A DNA stretch of 33,851 bases from assembly GCA_900315745.1 (NCBI GenBank), contig ONAG01000078.1, forward strand, positions 1-33,851, read 5' to 3'. The notes below the pieces were generated by a model, which made no database searches, was not told where the DNA came from, and was given only the letters and a program-made list of their open reading frames with translations. The stretch comes from an uncultured Prevotellaceae bacterium. GTDB taxonomy: Bacteria; Bacteroidota; Bacteroidia; Bacteroidales; Bacteroidaceae. The translations under genes and the position numbers were made by a program. Below are positions 25,315 through 32,270 of this stretch, in pieces (position 1 is the stretch's first letter; every line of letters begins with the position of its first letter).

Positions 25315-27330
25315 ATGATGAAAAGAATTCTTATCTTAGCACTTGTCCTTCTCATCACAGGAGGTGGTGCTGTTGCCGCTTATGGAGAAGACGGCAGCCA
25401 GTTGTGGCTACGCCTCGACGCAGTAGGCGCCACGTCAGCGATAACAGGAGTCAAGGGCGTTGCCATGACAGAGCTGCAAACCTACTGGCAGGGATGCCCA
25501 GTTACGCTGAAACGCCAGAAAGGCATGGCTCGTGATGGCTACACCATCAAAAGTCACGGCGAAAAAATCGTGATATCAGCATCCAGCGACGCGGGGTTGC
25601 TATATGGAGCCTATCACCTGTTGCGCCTTCAGCAGACAGGCAACTCCTGTTCAAACCTCGACATCAAGGAACAGCCATTCTACGACCTGCGCATCTTGAA
25701 CCATTGGGACAACCCCAACGGCACTGTGGAACGCGGCTTTGCAGGCAAGAGCATCTTCCTGAATCCCGACCCACAACGCATGCAGATGTATGGTCGCGCC
25801 AATGCGTCTGTCGGCATCAATGGCACCGTGCTCAACAACGTCAATGCGAAGCCAGAAGCCCTCTCCACCGAACATTTGCAGAAAGCCAAGAGCATCGCCG
25901 ACCAATTGCGCCCCTATGGCATCCGCGTCTATCTCTCCATCAACTTCGCATCACCCATCAAATTGGGTGGACTTAAAACAGCCGATCCACTCGATGCCAA
26001 TGTCATCAGCTGGTGGAAAGACAAAGTGAATGAGATATATCGGCTCATCCCCGACTTCGGCGGATTCCTCGTGAAAGCCAACTCCGAAGGCGAGCCGGGA
26101 CCACAGGATTTCGGACGCACCCATGCCGATGGAGCCAACATGCTTGCCAACGCCCTGCGCCCACATAAGGGAATCGTGATGTGGCGTGCCTTCGTCTATG
26201 ACCCGAAGAGCAGCGACCGTGCCAACCAGGCATACTTGGAGTTCATGCCTTTCGACGGACAATTTGCCGACAATGTCATCATCCAGATCAAGAACGGTCC
26301 GGTAGATTTCCAGCCTCGCGAGCCATACAGTCCATTGTTCACTGCCATGCAGAAGACACCTATGATGGTGGAATTCCAGATTACTCAAGAGTATCTTGGA
26401 GCCGCCAACCACCTGGTCTATCTCGCCCCCATGTGGCGTGAGTTCTTCTCTTTTGTGAAGCCCGAGCGCCTGAAAGCGATGGCAGGAGTGGCAAACATCG
26501 GCGATGACACAAACTGGTGCGGTCACCACTTTGCGCAATCCAACTGGTATGCCTTTGGTCGTTTGGCATGGAACCCCTCGCTGACATCGGAACAGATAGC
26601 CGACGAGTGGCTGCGACAGACATTTGACAAATCCGCCAAACCATCAAATTCCAAAGCCACAGCTTCACTTTCCTCAGAAAAAACACTATACGCCCAACTT
26701 CTAAAAGTGATGCTCGACAGCCGCGAGGCATGCGTCAGCTACATGATGCCTCTCGGCCTCCATCATATCTTTGCCGGTGGCCACCACTACGGTCCAGAGC
26801 CATGGTACAGTCCACGTGGTGTGAGAGCCGACTGGACCCCACCCTACTACCATCGTGCCGACAGCATTGGCTTGGGCTTCGACCGCACACTTACTGGTTC
26901 TGCCAATGTACAGCAATATCCAGAATCACTCTGCAGCCTCTACAACGACATCAACACTTGTCCGGAAAACCTGTTGGCATGGTTCCACCATGTGCCTTGG
27001 GATTTCCGCATGAAGAGCGGTCGCACTTTTTGGGATGAGCTGTGCCACAAGTACGACGACGGCCTTCATCAGGCGCGCCATTTCCTCGCTGTATGGGATG
27101 CCATGCAGCCATACATCGACACTCAGCGTTTCGACGAGGTTCAGCACAAGCTCCGCATCCAAGCCCTCGATGCCGTTTGGTGGAGAGACGCCTGCCTGCT
27201 CTATTTCCAGACATTCTCCCATCGTCCCATCCCCCAGGATGTGGAACACCCCGTTCACAACCTCGACGAGATGATGAAGTTCGTCATCCGAATCAGCATG
27301 TACGAGAACCCCAAATGTGGGTACAAATAG
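25315..27330 (+). CDS. aguA: Alpha-glucuronidase, glycoside hydrolase family 67
   Basis: The protein has 671 residues with a signal peptide (ILALVLLITGGGAVAAYG), so periplasmic or surface. It removes (4-O-methyl)glucuronic acid from the end of xylo-oligosaccharides. Domain order: an N-terminal beta domain (about 25-130), the TIM barrel starting DLRILNHWDNPNG, and a helical C-terminal domain. The catalytic set is intact: Glu258 in NSEGEPGP as acid, Asp331 in VDFQPREP and Glu359 in ITQEYLG as bases, with the spacing of the Cellvibrio enzyme (292/365/393). No xylanase or SusCD pair is nearby. Met1 or Met2 may be the start. Confidence 0.93.
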   Translation: MMKRILILALVLLITGGGAVAAYGEDGSQLWLRLDAVGATSAITGVKGVAMTELQTYWQGCPVTLKRQKGMARDGYTIKSHGEKIVISASSDAGLLYGAYHLLRLQQTGNSCSNLDIKEQPFYDLRILNHWDNPNGTVERGFAGKSIFLNPDPQRMQMYGRANASVGINGTVLNNVNAKPEALSTEHLQKAKSIADQLRPYGIRVYLSINFASPIKLGGLKTADPLDANVISWWKDKVNEIYRLIPDFGGFLVKANSEGEPGPQDFGRTHADGANMLANALRPHKGIVMWRAFVYDPKSSDRANQAYLEFMPFDGQFADNVIIQIKNGPVDFQPREPYSPLFTAMQKTPMMVEFQITQEYLGAANHLVYLAPMWREFFSFVKPERLKAMAGVANIGDDTNWCGHHFAQSNWYAFGRLAWNPSLTSEQIADEWLRQTFDKSAKPSNSKATASLSSEKTLYAQLLKVMLDSREACVSYMMPLGLHHIFAGGHHYGPEPWYSPRGVRADWTPPYYHRADSIGLGFDRTLTGSANVQQYPESLCSLYNDINTCPENLLAWFHHVPWDFRMKSGRTFWDELCHKYDDGLHQARHFLAVWDAMQPYIDTQRFDEVQHKLRIQALDAVWWRDACLLYFQTFSHRPIPQDVEHPVHNLDEMMKFVIRISMYENPKCGYK

Positions 27331-27366
27331 AAAAGCATATCACCTCCCTCTGAGAGATTTTCAATT

Positions 27367-27404
27367 AAAAACCCGAATCGGCTAAATGTCCGATTCGGGT
27401 TTTT
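27367..27404. terminator. Bidirectional terminator
   Basis: A 15-bp perfect stem AAAAACCCGAATCGG / CCGATTCGGGTTTTT with an eight-base loop lies between convergent GH67 and the small lipoprotein gene. The A and T flanks form a T run on either strand. Confidence 0.9.
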
Positions 27405-27424
27405 AACAATCTGTTGTCAAGGCA

Positions 27425-27727
27425 CTAATCACGCAAGTTCCATTCCATGGAAAGTTCCTCCCCCTCGTCAACCACATCAAGGTCATAGACCACTTCTGTG
27501 GAGTCGTTGATATGCCCTCTTAGTTCACCTTTGAAATTGTCGCCTGTGGTTTTGTTCAAGAAGAATGTATCAACAACAAGCACATTTCCACTGTCTTTCT
27601 GTTCAGAGATAATCGATTCTTCAAACGACAGGCGCAGTTTGTCAACCGACACTTCTTTTTTGCATGCCCCCATCGCCATAAGCACCACGACGGCACTAAT
27701 CATCAAAAAATAATACTTGCTTCTCAT
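27425..27727 (-). CDS. Small hypothetical lipoprotein
   Basis: I do not recognise the family. The protein has 100 residues with a lipoprotein signal ending MAMGAC, so Cys22 is lipidated. The mature 78 residues are acidic and predicted beta-rich (DSGNVLVVDTFF, TEVVYDLDVVDEGEEL). The gene lies 24 bases after the exported flavodoxin gene on the same strand and is probably co-transcribed with it. Confidence 0.7.
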   Translation of the reverse strand: MRSKYYFLMISAVVVLMAMGACKKEVSVDKLRLSFEESIISEQKDSGNVLVVDTFFLNKTTGDNFKGELRGHINDSTEVVYDLDVVDEGEELSMEWNLRD

Positions 27728-27751
27728 AATCTATGGTGAAATAGTTGAATT

Positions 27752-28555
27752 TCATCTTACCACCTGTGTGAATTCAGGTTTGGCACCCTTATTCACTGTC
27801 ACGTAAATAATAGAGGTGGCATTATCTCCATTTTGTCCACGGCCTTTCACGGTGTACATGTAATCCATGCCATCCGGAGTCTGCCTTTTTCCCACTGTCT
27901 GAGGAGTGCCAAGCGGGAACTGATATCCTGAGCACGCCTCATCAAAGATGGTCTTTTCCTCGTCAGTCACAGGAAGTTGTGCGGAATATTCAGGCAGTTT
28001 TTCCACCGATCCTTTCTTGTAGCCATTCTCTTTTAAGAACCTGTCGAGCTCCTTGCTTGCTGCAGCAACCCTCGCTGTTCTCACACCATATCCAGTCATG
28101 ATTTTGGCTTTAGGGAGAGCTTTTTTGAGAGCGTCAGAAGACGTATTGAGACCACCACTACCAAAAGTGCAGAAAGGCACGATGGTCTTTCCAGCAAAGT
28201 CATTGTTTTTCACAAGAGAAGAGATAGGCATGGCGTAAGTACCAAACCAAATCGGGTATCCGAGGAAGATAACGTCATAATCGTTGATTTTCGACTTGAT
28301 GGGCTTCAGTTCTGGTGTTTCTCCATTCTGCATCTCCCGTTGAGACCTTTGAATGGTTTCTTGGAAGTTTCCTGAATAAGGAACAACAGTCTCTATGCGC
28401 TCCATATCAGCATTAATTTGTTGTTTCAACTCTTTGGCGACAGCTTCAGTCGTTCCTGTCTCCGAGAAGTAGAGAATAAGTTGCTTTTGTGCATTTACAG
28501 ATGAAAACATTGATGCGATTGCAATAGATAACAATAATTTTTTCATGATATACAA
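27752..28555 (-). CDS. Exported flavodoxin-family protein with C-terminal extension
   Basis: The protein has 267 residues. A Sec signal peptide (MKKLLLSIAIASMFSSVNAQ, starting at Met4) is followed by the flavodoxin fold. The FMN phosphate loop YFSETGTTEAVA lies at 29-40; GYPIWFGTYAMPISSLV and CTFGSGGLNTS are the other flavin loops. After about residue 190 an extra beta-rich segment follows (PDGMDYMYTVKGRG, TSIIYVTVNKG). Flavodoxins are normally cytoplasmic electron carriers, so an exported version suggests a periplasmic redox role. It is driven by a full promoter at 28591-28622. Confidence 0.85.
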   Translation of the reverse strand: MYIMKKLLLSIAIASMFSSVNAQKQLILYFSETGTTEAVAKELKQQINADMERIETVVPYSGNFQETIQRSQREMQNGETPELKPIKSKINDYDVIFLGYPIWFGTYAMPISSLVKNNDFAGKTIVPFCTFGSGGLNTSSDALKKALPKAKIMTGYGVRTARVAAASKELDRFLKENGYKKGSVEKLPEYSAQLPVTDEEKTIFDEACSGYQFPLGTPQTVGKRQTPDGMDYMYTVKGRGQNGDNATSIIYVTVNKGAKPEFTQVVR

Positions 28556-28590
28556 AATAATTTATACTATCTTCAAAAAATGTGACACTG

Positions 28591-28622
28591 CAAAGATAAT
28601 ATACATTATTGAAACAATCAAA
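28591..28622 (-). promoter_or_regulatory. Promoter of the exported flavodoxin gene
   Basis: On the minus strand TTTG (28619-28622), 20 bases, TATCTTTG (28591-28598), a full consensus match 36-67 bases before the start. Confidence 0.75.
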
Positions 28623-28747
28623 TCATATTGGATTTTTATTTCGGTATAAATCCATTGGCATTCGATTTGAGCCTGAATAGAAATCCTATTGCCATCCGAT
28701 AAAGGAAATAAGGCACGACAAAATCTCGACTGCGGCAAAAAAGAAAT

Positions 28748-28782
28748 TCCCGCACCCTCAGTCAGAGACTGCGAGCACGGGA
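28748..28782 (-). terminator. Terminator after the lipoprotein gene
   Basis: An imperfect hairpin with outer stem TCCCG / CGGGA and inner CTCAGTC / GACTGcGAG is followed on the minus strand by TTTCTTTTTT. It ends the gene at 28811. Confidence 0.65.
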
Positions 28783-28810
28783 AGAAGTACATAAGAATTC
28801 AACAGTTATT

Positions 28811-29461
28811 TTATTCGTATTTCGTTTTGAATACACGCTCCAATTTTACAGGTTCGTTTGATTTGTCGGAGTTGTTGGAGATACCGTCCTCCTCCAGGTC
28901 CATGTAAGACTTGTTTGCGTAGCAAGCATTATCCTCTATTCCCAAGTTGTTCTTGTTGGCGTTGAAATAGAACCTATCGCTTCCCCAGTAATAACTGCTC
29001 CAATTGGGTGAAGAAGTATGCACCAGACTGAATCTTTGTCTTGCTCCATTGCGCATCTCAATGTATCCAGAGAAGTGGTTGTCGGTAAGACAGTATTCAT
29101 AAATCGTCACATAAGAGTTGTCCTCTCTGAAATGGATTCTGATGTTGCCATTGATCACTTCCCAGTTGATATGGTTTGCTATATAGTTGCGTTCCCATCC
29201 ATATCTTCTGTAGTCGTTGTAGTAGTCTATCCAGTAACCGTCACCAGATGCGAATTTGGAAGGATTGCGCAGGAAGCATACTTCAGAGTAAGAAGCCTCG
29301 TAGTAATCTCCACGACCGTTGATTTGATAAGACACATACATGTTACCTTTCCAGTTACCGTCGAGTGTCATCGCGATTAATTCGTCTTCTTGACAACTTG
29401 TCATTGTTATAGACAAAAGGGCTGCGACTGCCATCATGATTGATTTTAGATTCTTTTTCAT
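28811..29461 (-). CDS. Unrecognised lipoprotein, 216 aa
   Basis: No family is recognised. A lipoprotein signal ends SITMTSC (Cys23). The mature part opens MTLDGNWKGNMYVSYQI, a start like lipocalin-type or small beta-barrel proteins. It is rich in Tyr and Trp (DGYWIDYYNDYRRYGWERNY), with strands such as NGNIRIHFREDNSYVTIYEY. The C-terminus (DNACYANKSYMDLEEDG, then KLERVFKTKYE) is polar. It has a single-gene unit with an extremely A-rich leader (29462-29515 on the minus strand) and a promoter at 29523-29554, both suggesting good expression. Confidence 0.75.
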   Translation of the reverse strand: MKKNLKSIMMAVAALLSITMTSCQEDELIAMTLDGNWKGNMYVSYQINGRGDYYEASYSEVCFLRNPSKFASGDGYWIDYYNDYRRYGWERNYIANHINWEVINGNIRIHFREDNSYVTIYEYCLTDNHFSGYIEMRNGARQRFSLVHTSSPNWSSYYWGSDRFYFNANKNNLGIEDNACYANKSYMDLEEDGISNNSDKSNEPVKLERVFKTKYE

Positions 29462-29522
29462 TTTCGTATTTTTTTTAATTTTTATTATTTTGTTTTTTTT
29501 GTTTTTTTTCCTTTGTGCATTG

Positions 29523-29554
29523 CAAAGTTACGACGGGTTTTCACATGATGGAAA
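29523..29554 (-). promoter_or_regulatory. Promoter of the 28811 lipoprotein gene
   Basis: On the minus strand TTTC (29551-29554), 20 bases, TAACTTTG (29523-29530); one mismatch overall. The transcript leader that follows is almost all A with scattered T. Confidence 0.6.
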
Positions 29555-29581
29555 TATTCTTGTGTTTTTCATTTATTATCC

Positions 29582-29640
29582 TTGCGACAACGGGACGGAA
29601 TTGCGACATATTGCAAAAAAGCCCTTAAAAAGTGTCGCAA
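29582..29640. repeat. Three TTGCGACA sites, one inverted
   Basis: TTGCGACA occurs at 29582-29589 and 29601-29608, and its inverse TGTCGCAA at 29633-29640. The last two could pair with a 24-base loop. They lie upstream of the promoter at 29523. Role unknown. Confidence 0.4.
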
Positions 29641-29676
29641 AAGAGGTTTTCAGCATACATTTTTGTGGGTTTTTAT

Positions 29677-29923
29677 GCCTCTCTTCATAGGGAGAGGCTT
29701 TTCTTTTACCTGTTCTTCGTAGGCTGAGGCTCTGCCTCAGCAAATCTCCAACCACTCCAACCTCTCCTTCATAAGGAGAGGCTTTTCTCCAACCACTCCA
29801 ACCTCTCCTTCATAAGGAGAGGCTTCAACCCACCCCCCGTCCCCCGCCCTCTCCAGGGCAGGGGCTCAACCGCTCCTACTCGTCGCTCTTACATTAAGGT
29901 ACCCTCGACCCATCAAAGGGTCG
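29677..29923. repeat. Cluster of six short palindromes, two in a 41-bp tandem repeat
   Basis: Hairpins follow one another: GCCTCTC/GAGAGGC (29677-29698), GCTGAGGC/GCCTCAGC (29723-29741), CCTCTCCTT/AAGGAGAGG (29761-29781 and again 29802-29822), GCCCT/AGGGC (29846-29859) and CGACCC/GGGTCG (29906-29923). The two CCTCTCCTT hairpins are inside a 39-base identical block at 29746-29784 and 29787-29825. No gene is present. Confidence 0.7.
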
Positions 29924-29948
29924 GGGTGATTTCCTACGCAACATAGTT

Positions 29949-30017
29949 GCGATTATTTAATATTAGCGACCATTTTATTATTTGCGATTATTTTATTGTT
30001 GCGATTGCTGGATTTTG
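29949..30017. repeat. Degenerate 17-18 bp tandem repeat with GCGA anchors
   Basis: GCGA occurs at 29949, 29966, 29984 and 30001 (steps of 17, 18 and 17), each followed by an AT-rich tract such as TTATTTAATATTA or TTATTTTATTGTT. Non-coding. Confidence 0.5.
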
Positions 30018-30096
30018 AATGTTGGATGTTTGATGTTGGATTGTTGCGATTGTTCGTGCGGGCTTTACCCACTTTTTACTTAGGCACCAATAAGAC

Positions 30097-30157
30097 ACTC
30101 CTTTACTCCCTTACTCCTTGGAGATTTAAAAGCTAAGGAGTGAAGGAGTAAAGGAGT
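30097..30157. repeat. Long inverted repeat of 23 bp arms
   Basis: The arms 30097-30119 and 30135-30157 pair at 21 of 23 positions (ACTCCTTTACTCC against GGAGTAAAGGAGT at the base), with a 15-base loop. The right arm runs into TTTTTT on the plus strand, so it could also act as a terminator. No gene ends nearby on the plus strand. Confidence 0.7.
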
Positions 30158-30194
30158 TTTTTCTTTGGCGACAATAGGTGTTACCACCTAATTT

Positions 30195-30257
30195 GTGGTT
30201 GGTTGTGGTTGGTTGAGATTGGTTGCGGTTGGTTGCGGTTGGTTGCGGTTGGTTGTG
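30195..30257. repeat. 10-bp tandem repeat, about six copies
   Basis: The unit GGTTGcGGTT is repeated about six times, three central copies identical (30221-30250), the flanks with one or two changes. It sits about 90 bases past the stop of the CotH gene. The period equals one turn of the helix. Confidence 0.8.
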
Positions 30258-30346
30258 CTGTCTTAGCCCGAAATTCTGCAATGCTGTCTATCAGGAGAGC
30301 GGGTGCTCCCATGTCATCGAAAAGGTGGGAAGCCGTAAAGGAAGTA

Positions 30347-32191
30347 TCAATGAACAATTTTGAAAGTCCTGCTTCCTTGTCTGACGATATAGACGCCGGG
30401 AGTCATGCCATCCAAATTGTTGCCACAATAAACGCCGGATAGGTTGAAAACTTCATAAGGTTCGTTGAAATCGGGTTGCACCTCTTTTATATGAGAAGGT
30501 ATGAAAGTATAGTTCAACTTTTTGTCCATCCAGTCCACTCGGTTCTTGATGAATCGGCGCACATTCTGCACCTCATTATAGAAGCTGCCCCATACGACAG
30601 GATTCATGTGCACCCAATCATTCATAATAGGCCACCGGATGAAGTTCAACTCCTGCGACAATTCCAGTTGCTTCTCCAATCTATCGACATACGCCTCCAA
30701 ACTCTCTTTGTCAAGTCCGTTTTGTCGTGCTTCATCCCAAATCTTCAGCAGCATGGCTTTAGCAGTGCCATCAGCCACCACTATGCGATCTACGAAGTTG
30801 AGCATGTTTCCCGCACAACTTCCACCACTGCGGTAGATGTAATCACTTTTGGAGTTGACAGGATAGGTGCGGTTGTCATTGTCGAAAGCGAGGTCGAAAT
30901 CCCATACTGGTCCGGTATATACCATGTCATCATCGCGCTGTTTATACATGAACACGCTCCAATAGGTGTCGGTGTTGCCCGACAATTCGCCCACAAGAAA
31001 ATGTCGAAGGAAAGTGTTGAGGTCAAGATATTTTTTCCATTGACTCTCCATTTTGTTGAAATGGCTCCAGATGTAGTAGAATTGGTTTGTCGTGATGGAG
31101 TCCTCGTCAGGCGACTTTACAACCACAGGGTTGCCGTTGGACGACTGGAACCACTTCCTCTCATCATAGGCGTAAGCATCTATTTCCAAGAAATAACCAC
31201 CAGTGAGGGCAGAGCCCGAAACGTCCTGTGGAGTCATCTCGGTGATGTTCACCCTGTTTTTGTTCACATTGACTTGGTCGCATAATTGGTAGCACCCCTT
31301 ATATTCACCATTCAGCAACACATCCACCGCACGACCGTAAGGAGTATAAGGCATGCCCATTTTCCTGCTAATCTCGAATGCAAGGAGGTTGCGCATCAAC
31401 GTCTTGTCGCCATAGTTGTTGATAAGAGTCCATTTCTTCGCCTTAGCGGGAGCGTCGAGCACATTTTGTTTCTTGTCAAACTTTATTCTGTAAGGCTTTT
31501 TGGGGAAATTGCGCGAATAGTTCCCACGCTCACGGATGCCCCCTGGTACACTCAACAAGTTGACACCTTCGTCACCGATGATTGTTATTTGCGAAGAGAT
31601 GTCAGTCTCCTTGTCAAAAGGAATCACGCCATCGAGAGTGTGTATGCTCACGGTAGGCAGGTTGGTCAGTCTGTATAGATTGGTGCTGTCACCCTCTCCG
31701 GGATGTCCATAAAACTCCAATTCAGCTATATTGCATCGTGCATCAGAAGGACCAACATAGCGCACATAGCGGAAACCGGCTGAACAGTCGATGGAAGCAT
31801 GGGAGATTTCCCCAATCTTCCCACGTTTCTTTATTATATAAAGCGGCAAGGCATCCATGAAGTCTTCGCGGTTGGCTCCCTCGAACACCCCTAACAGCAC
31901 ACGATCCTCCCCATGCGAGTCGTTTCTTGGCGACCACCCCACCTTTGTTATTACATGTTTGCTGCCGAGGTCCAGACCCGTCCAGGTGTAATTGCGTTCC
32001 CAAGAAGCGAAGTATGTGTCAAGGTTTCCATCGAAAGCCATCTCACGAGTGTTGGCGGTGGTTGACATTTCGAAAGTGCTATAATCTACTGTCTCGAAGG
32101 TACCAATCACCCTGCCTGACAGCTTTTCATCATCAGCCACCGCCAACAAAGTTGGCATTAAAACCATAAAAGATAGTATCAAGAGTCTCAT
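30347..32191 (-). CDS. Secreted discoidin-CotH kinase-like protein with T9SS-type tail
   Basis: The protein has 614 residues. Signal peptide about 1-19. Residues about 30-165 form an F5/8 type C (discoidin) domain (AFDGNLDTYFASW, WTGLDLGSKHVITKVGWSPR), expected to bind carbohydrate. Residues about 190-530 match CotH (PF08757): GGIRERGNYSRNFPKKPYRI, KWTLINNYGDKTLMRNLLA and the acidic VWDFDLAFDND near the putative catalytic Asp. CotH of Bacillus is an atypical protein kinase. The last 35 residues (EVFNLSGVYCGNN, then GVYIVRQGSRTFKIVH) resemble a type IX secretion sorting domain, so the protein may be placed on the surface. Promoter at 32205-32235. Confidence 0.88.
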   Translation of the reverse strand: MRLLILSFMVLMPTLLAVADDEKLSGRVIGTFETVDYSTFEMSTTANTREMAFDGNLDTYFASWERNYTWTGLDLGSKHVITKVGWSPRNDSHGEDRVLLGVFEGANREDFMDALPLYIIKKRGKIGEISHASIDCSAGFRYVRYVGPSDARCNIAELEFYGHPGEGDSTNLYRLTNLPTVSIHTLDGVIPFDKETDISSQITIIGDEGVNLLSVPGGIRERGNYSRNFPKKPYRIKFDKKQNVLDAPAKAKKWTLINNYGDKTLMRNLLAFEISRKMGMPYTPYGRAVDVLLNGEYKGCYQLCDQVNVNKNRVNITEMTPQDVSGSALTGGYFLEIDAYAYDERKWFQSSNGNPVVVKSPDEDSITTNQFYYIWSHFNKMESQWKKYLDLNTFLRHFLVGELSGNTDTYWSVFMYKQRDDDMVYTGPVWDFDLAFDNDNRTYPVNSKSDYIYRSGGSCAGNMLNFVDRIVVADGTAKAMLLKIWDEARQNGLDKESLEAYVDRLEKQLELSQELNFIRWPIMNDWVHMNPVVWGSFYNEVQNVRRFIKNRVDWMDKKLNYTFIPSHIKEVQPDFNEPYEVFNLSGVYCGNNLDGMTPGVYIVRQGSRTFKIVH

Positions 32192-32204
32192 CTCATTTTT
32201 TTTG

Positions 32205-32235
32205 CAAATATAAGATATATTATCTAATTTGCAAG
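32205..32235 (-). promoter_or_regulatory. Promoter of the CotH gene
   Basis: On the minus strand CTTG (32232-32235), 19 bases, TATATTTG (32205-32212), 14 bases before the ATG. This gives a very short leader. Confidence 0.5.
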
Positions 32236-32270
32236 GCAGATGAGATAAAGATTTTTTTACTCTTGGCTAT

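Noticed and set aside
29677-30257. CRISPR array
   Set aside because: The repeats differ in sequence and length, periods are 10, 17-18 and 41 bases, there are no unique spacers of constant size and no cas genes.
30203-30442. 79-residue plus-strand ORF across the 10-bp repeats
   Set aside because: Its sequence is dictated by the tandem repeat and then runs antisense into the CotH gene end.
30476-31285. 269-residue plus-strand ORF opposite the CotH gene
   Set aside because: It lies wholly antisense to a gene with clear CotH and discoidin motifs, has no recognisable domain and no promoter; it is a shadow frame.
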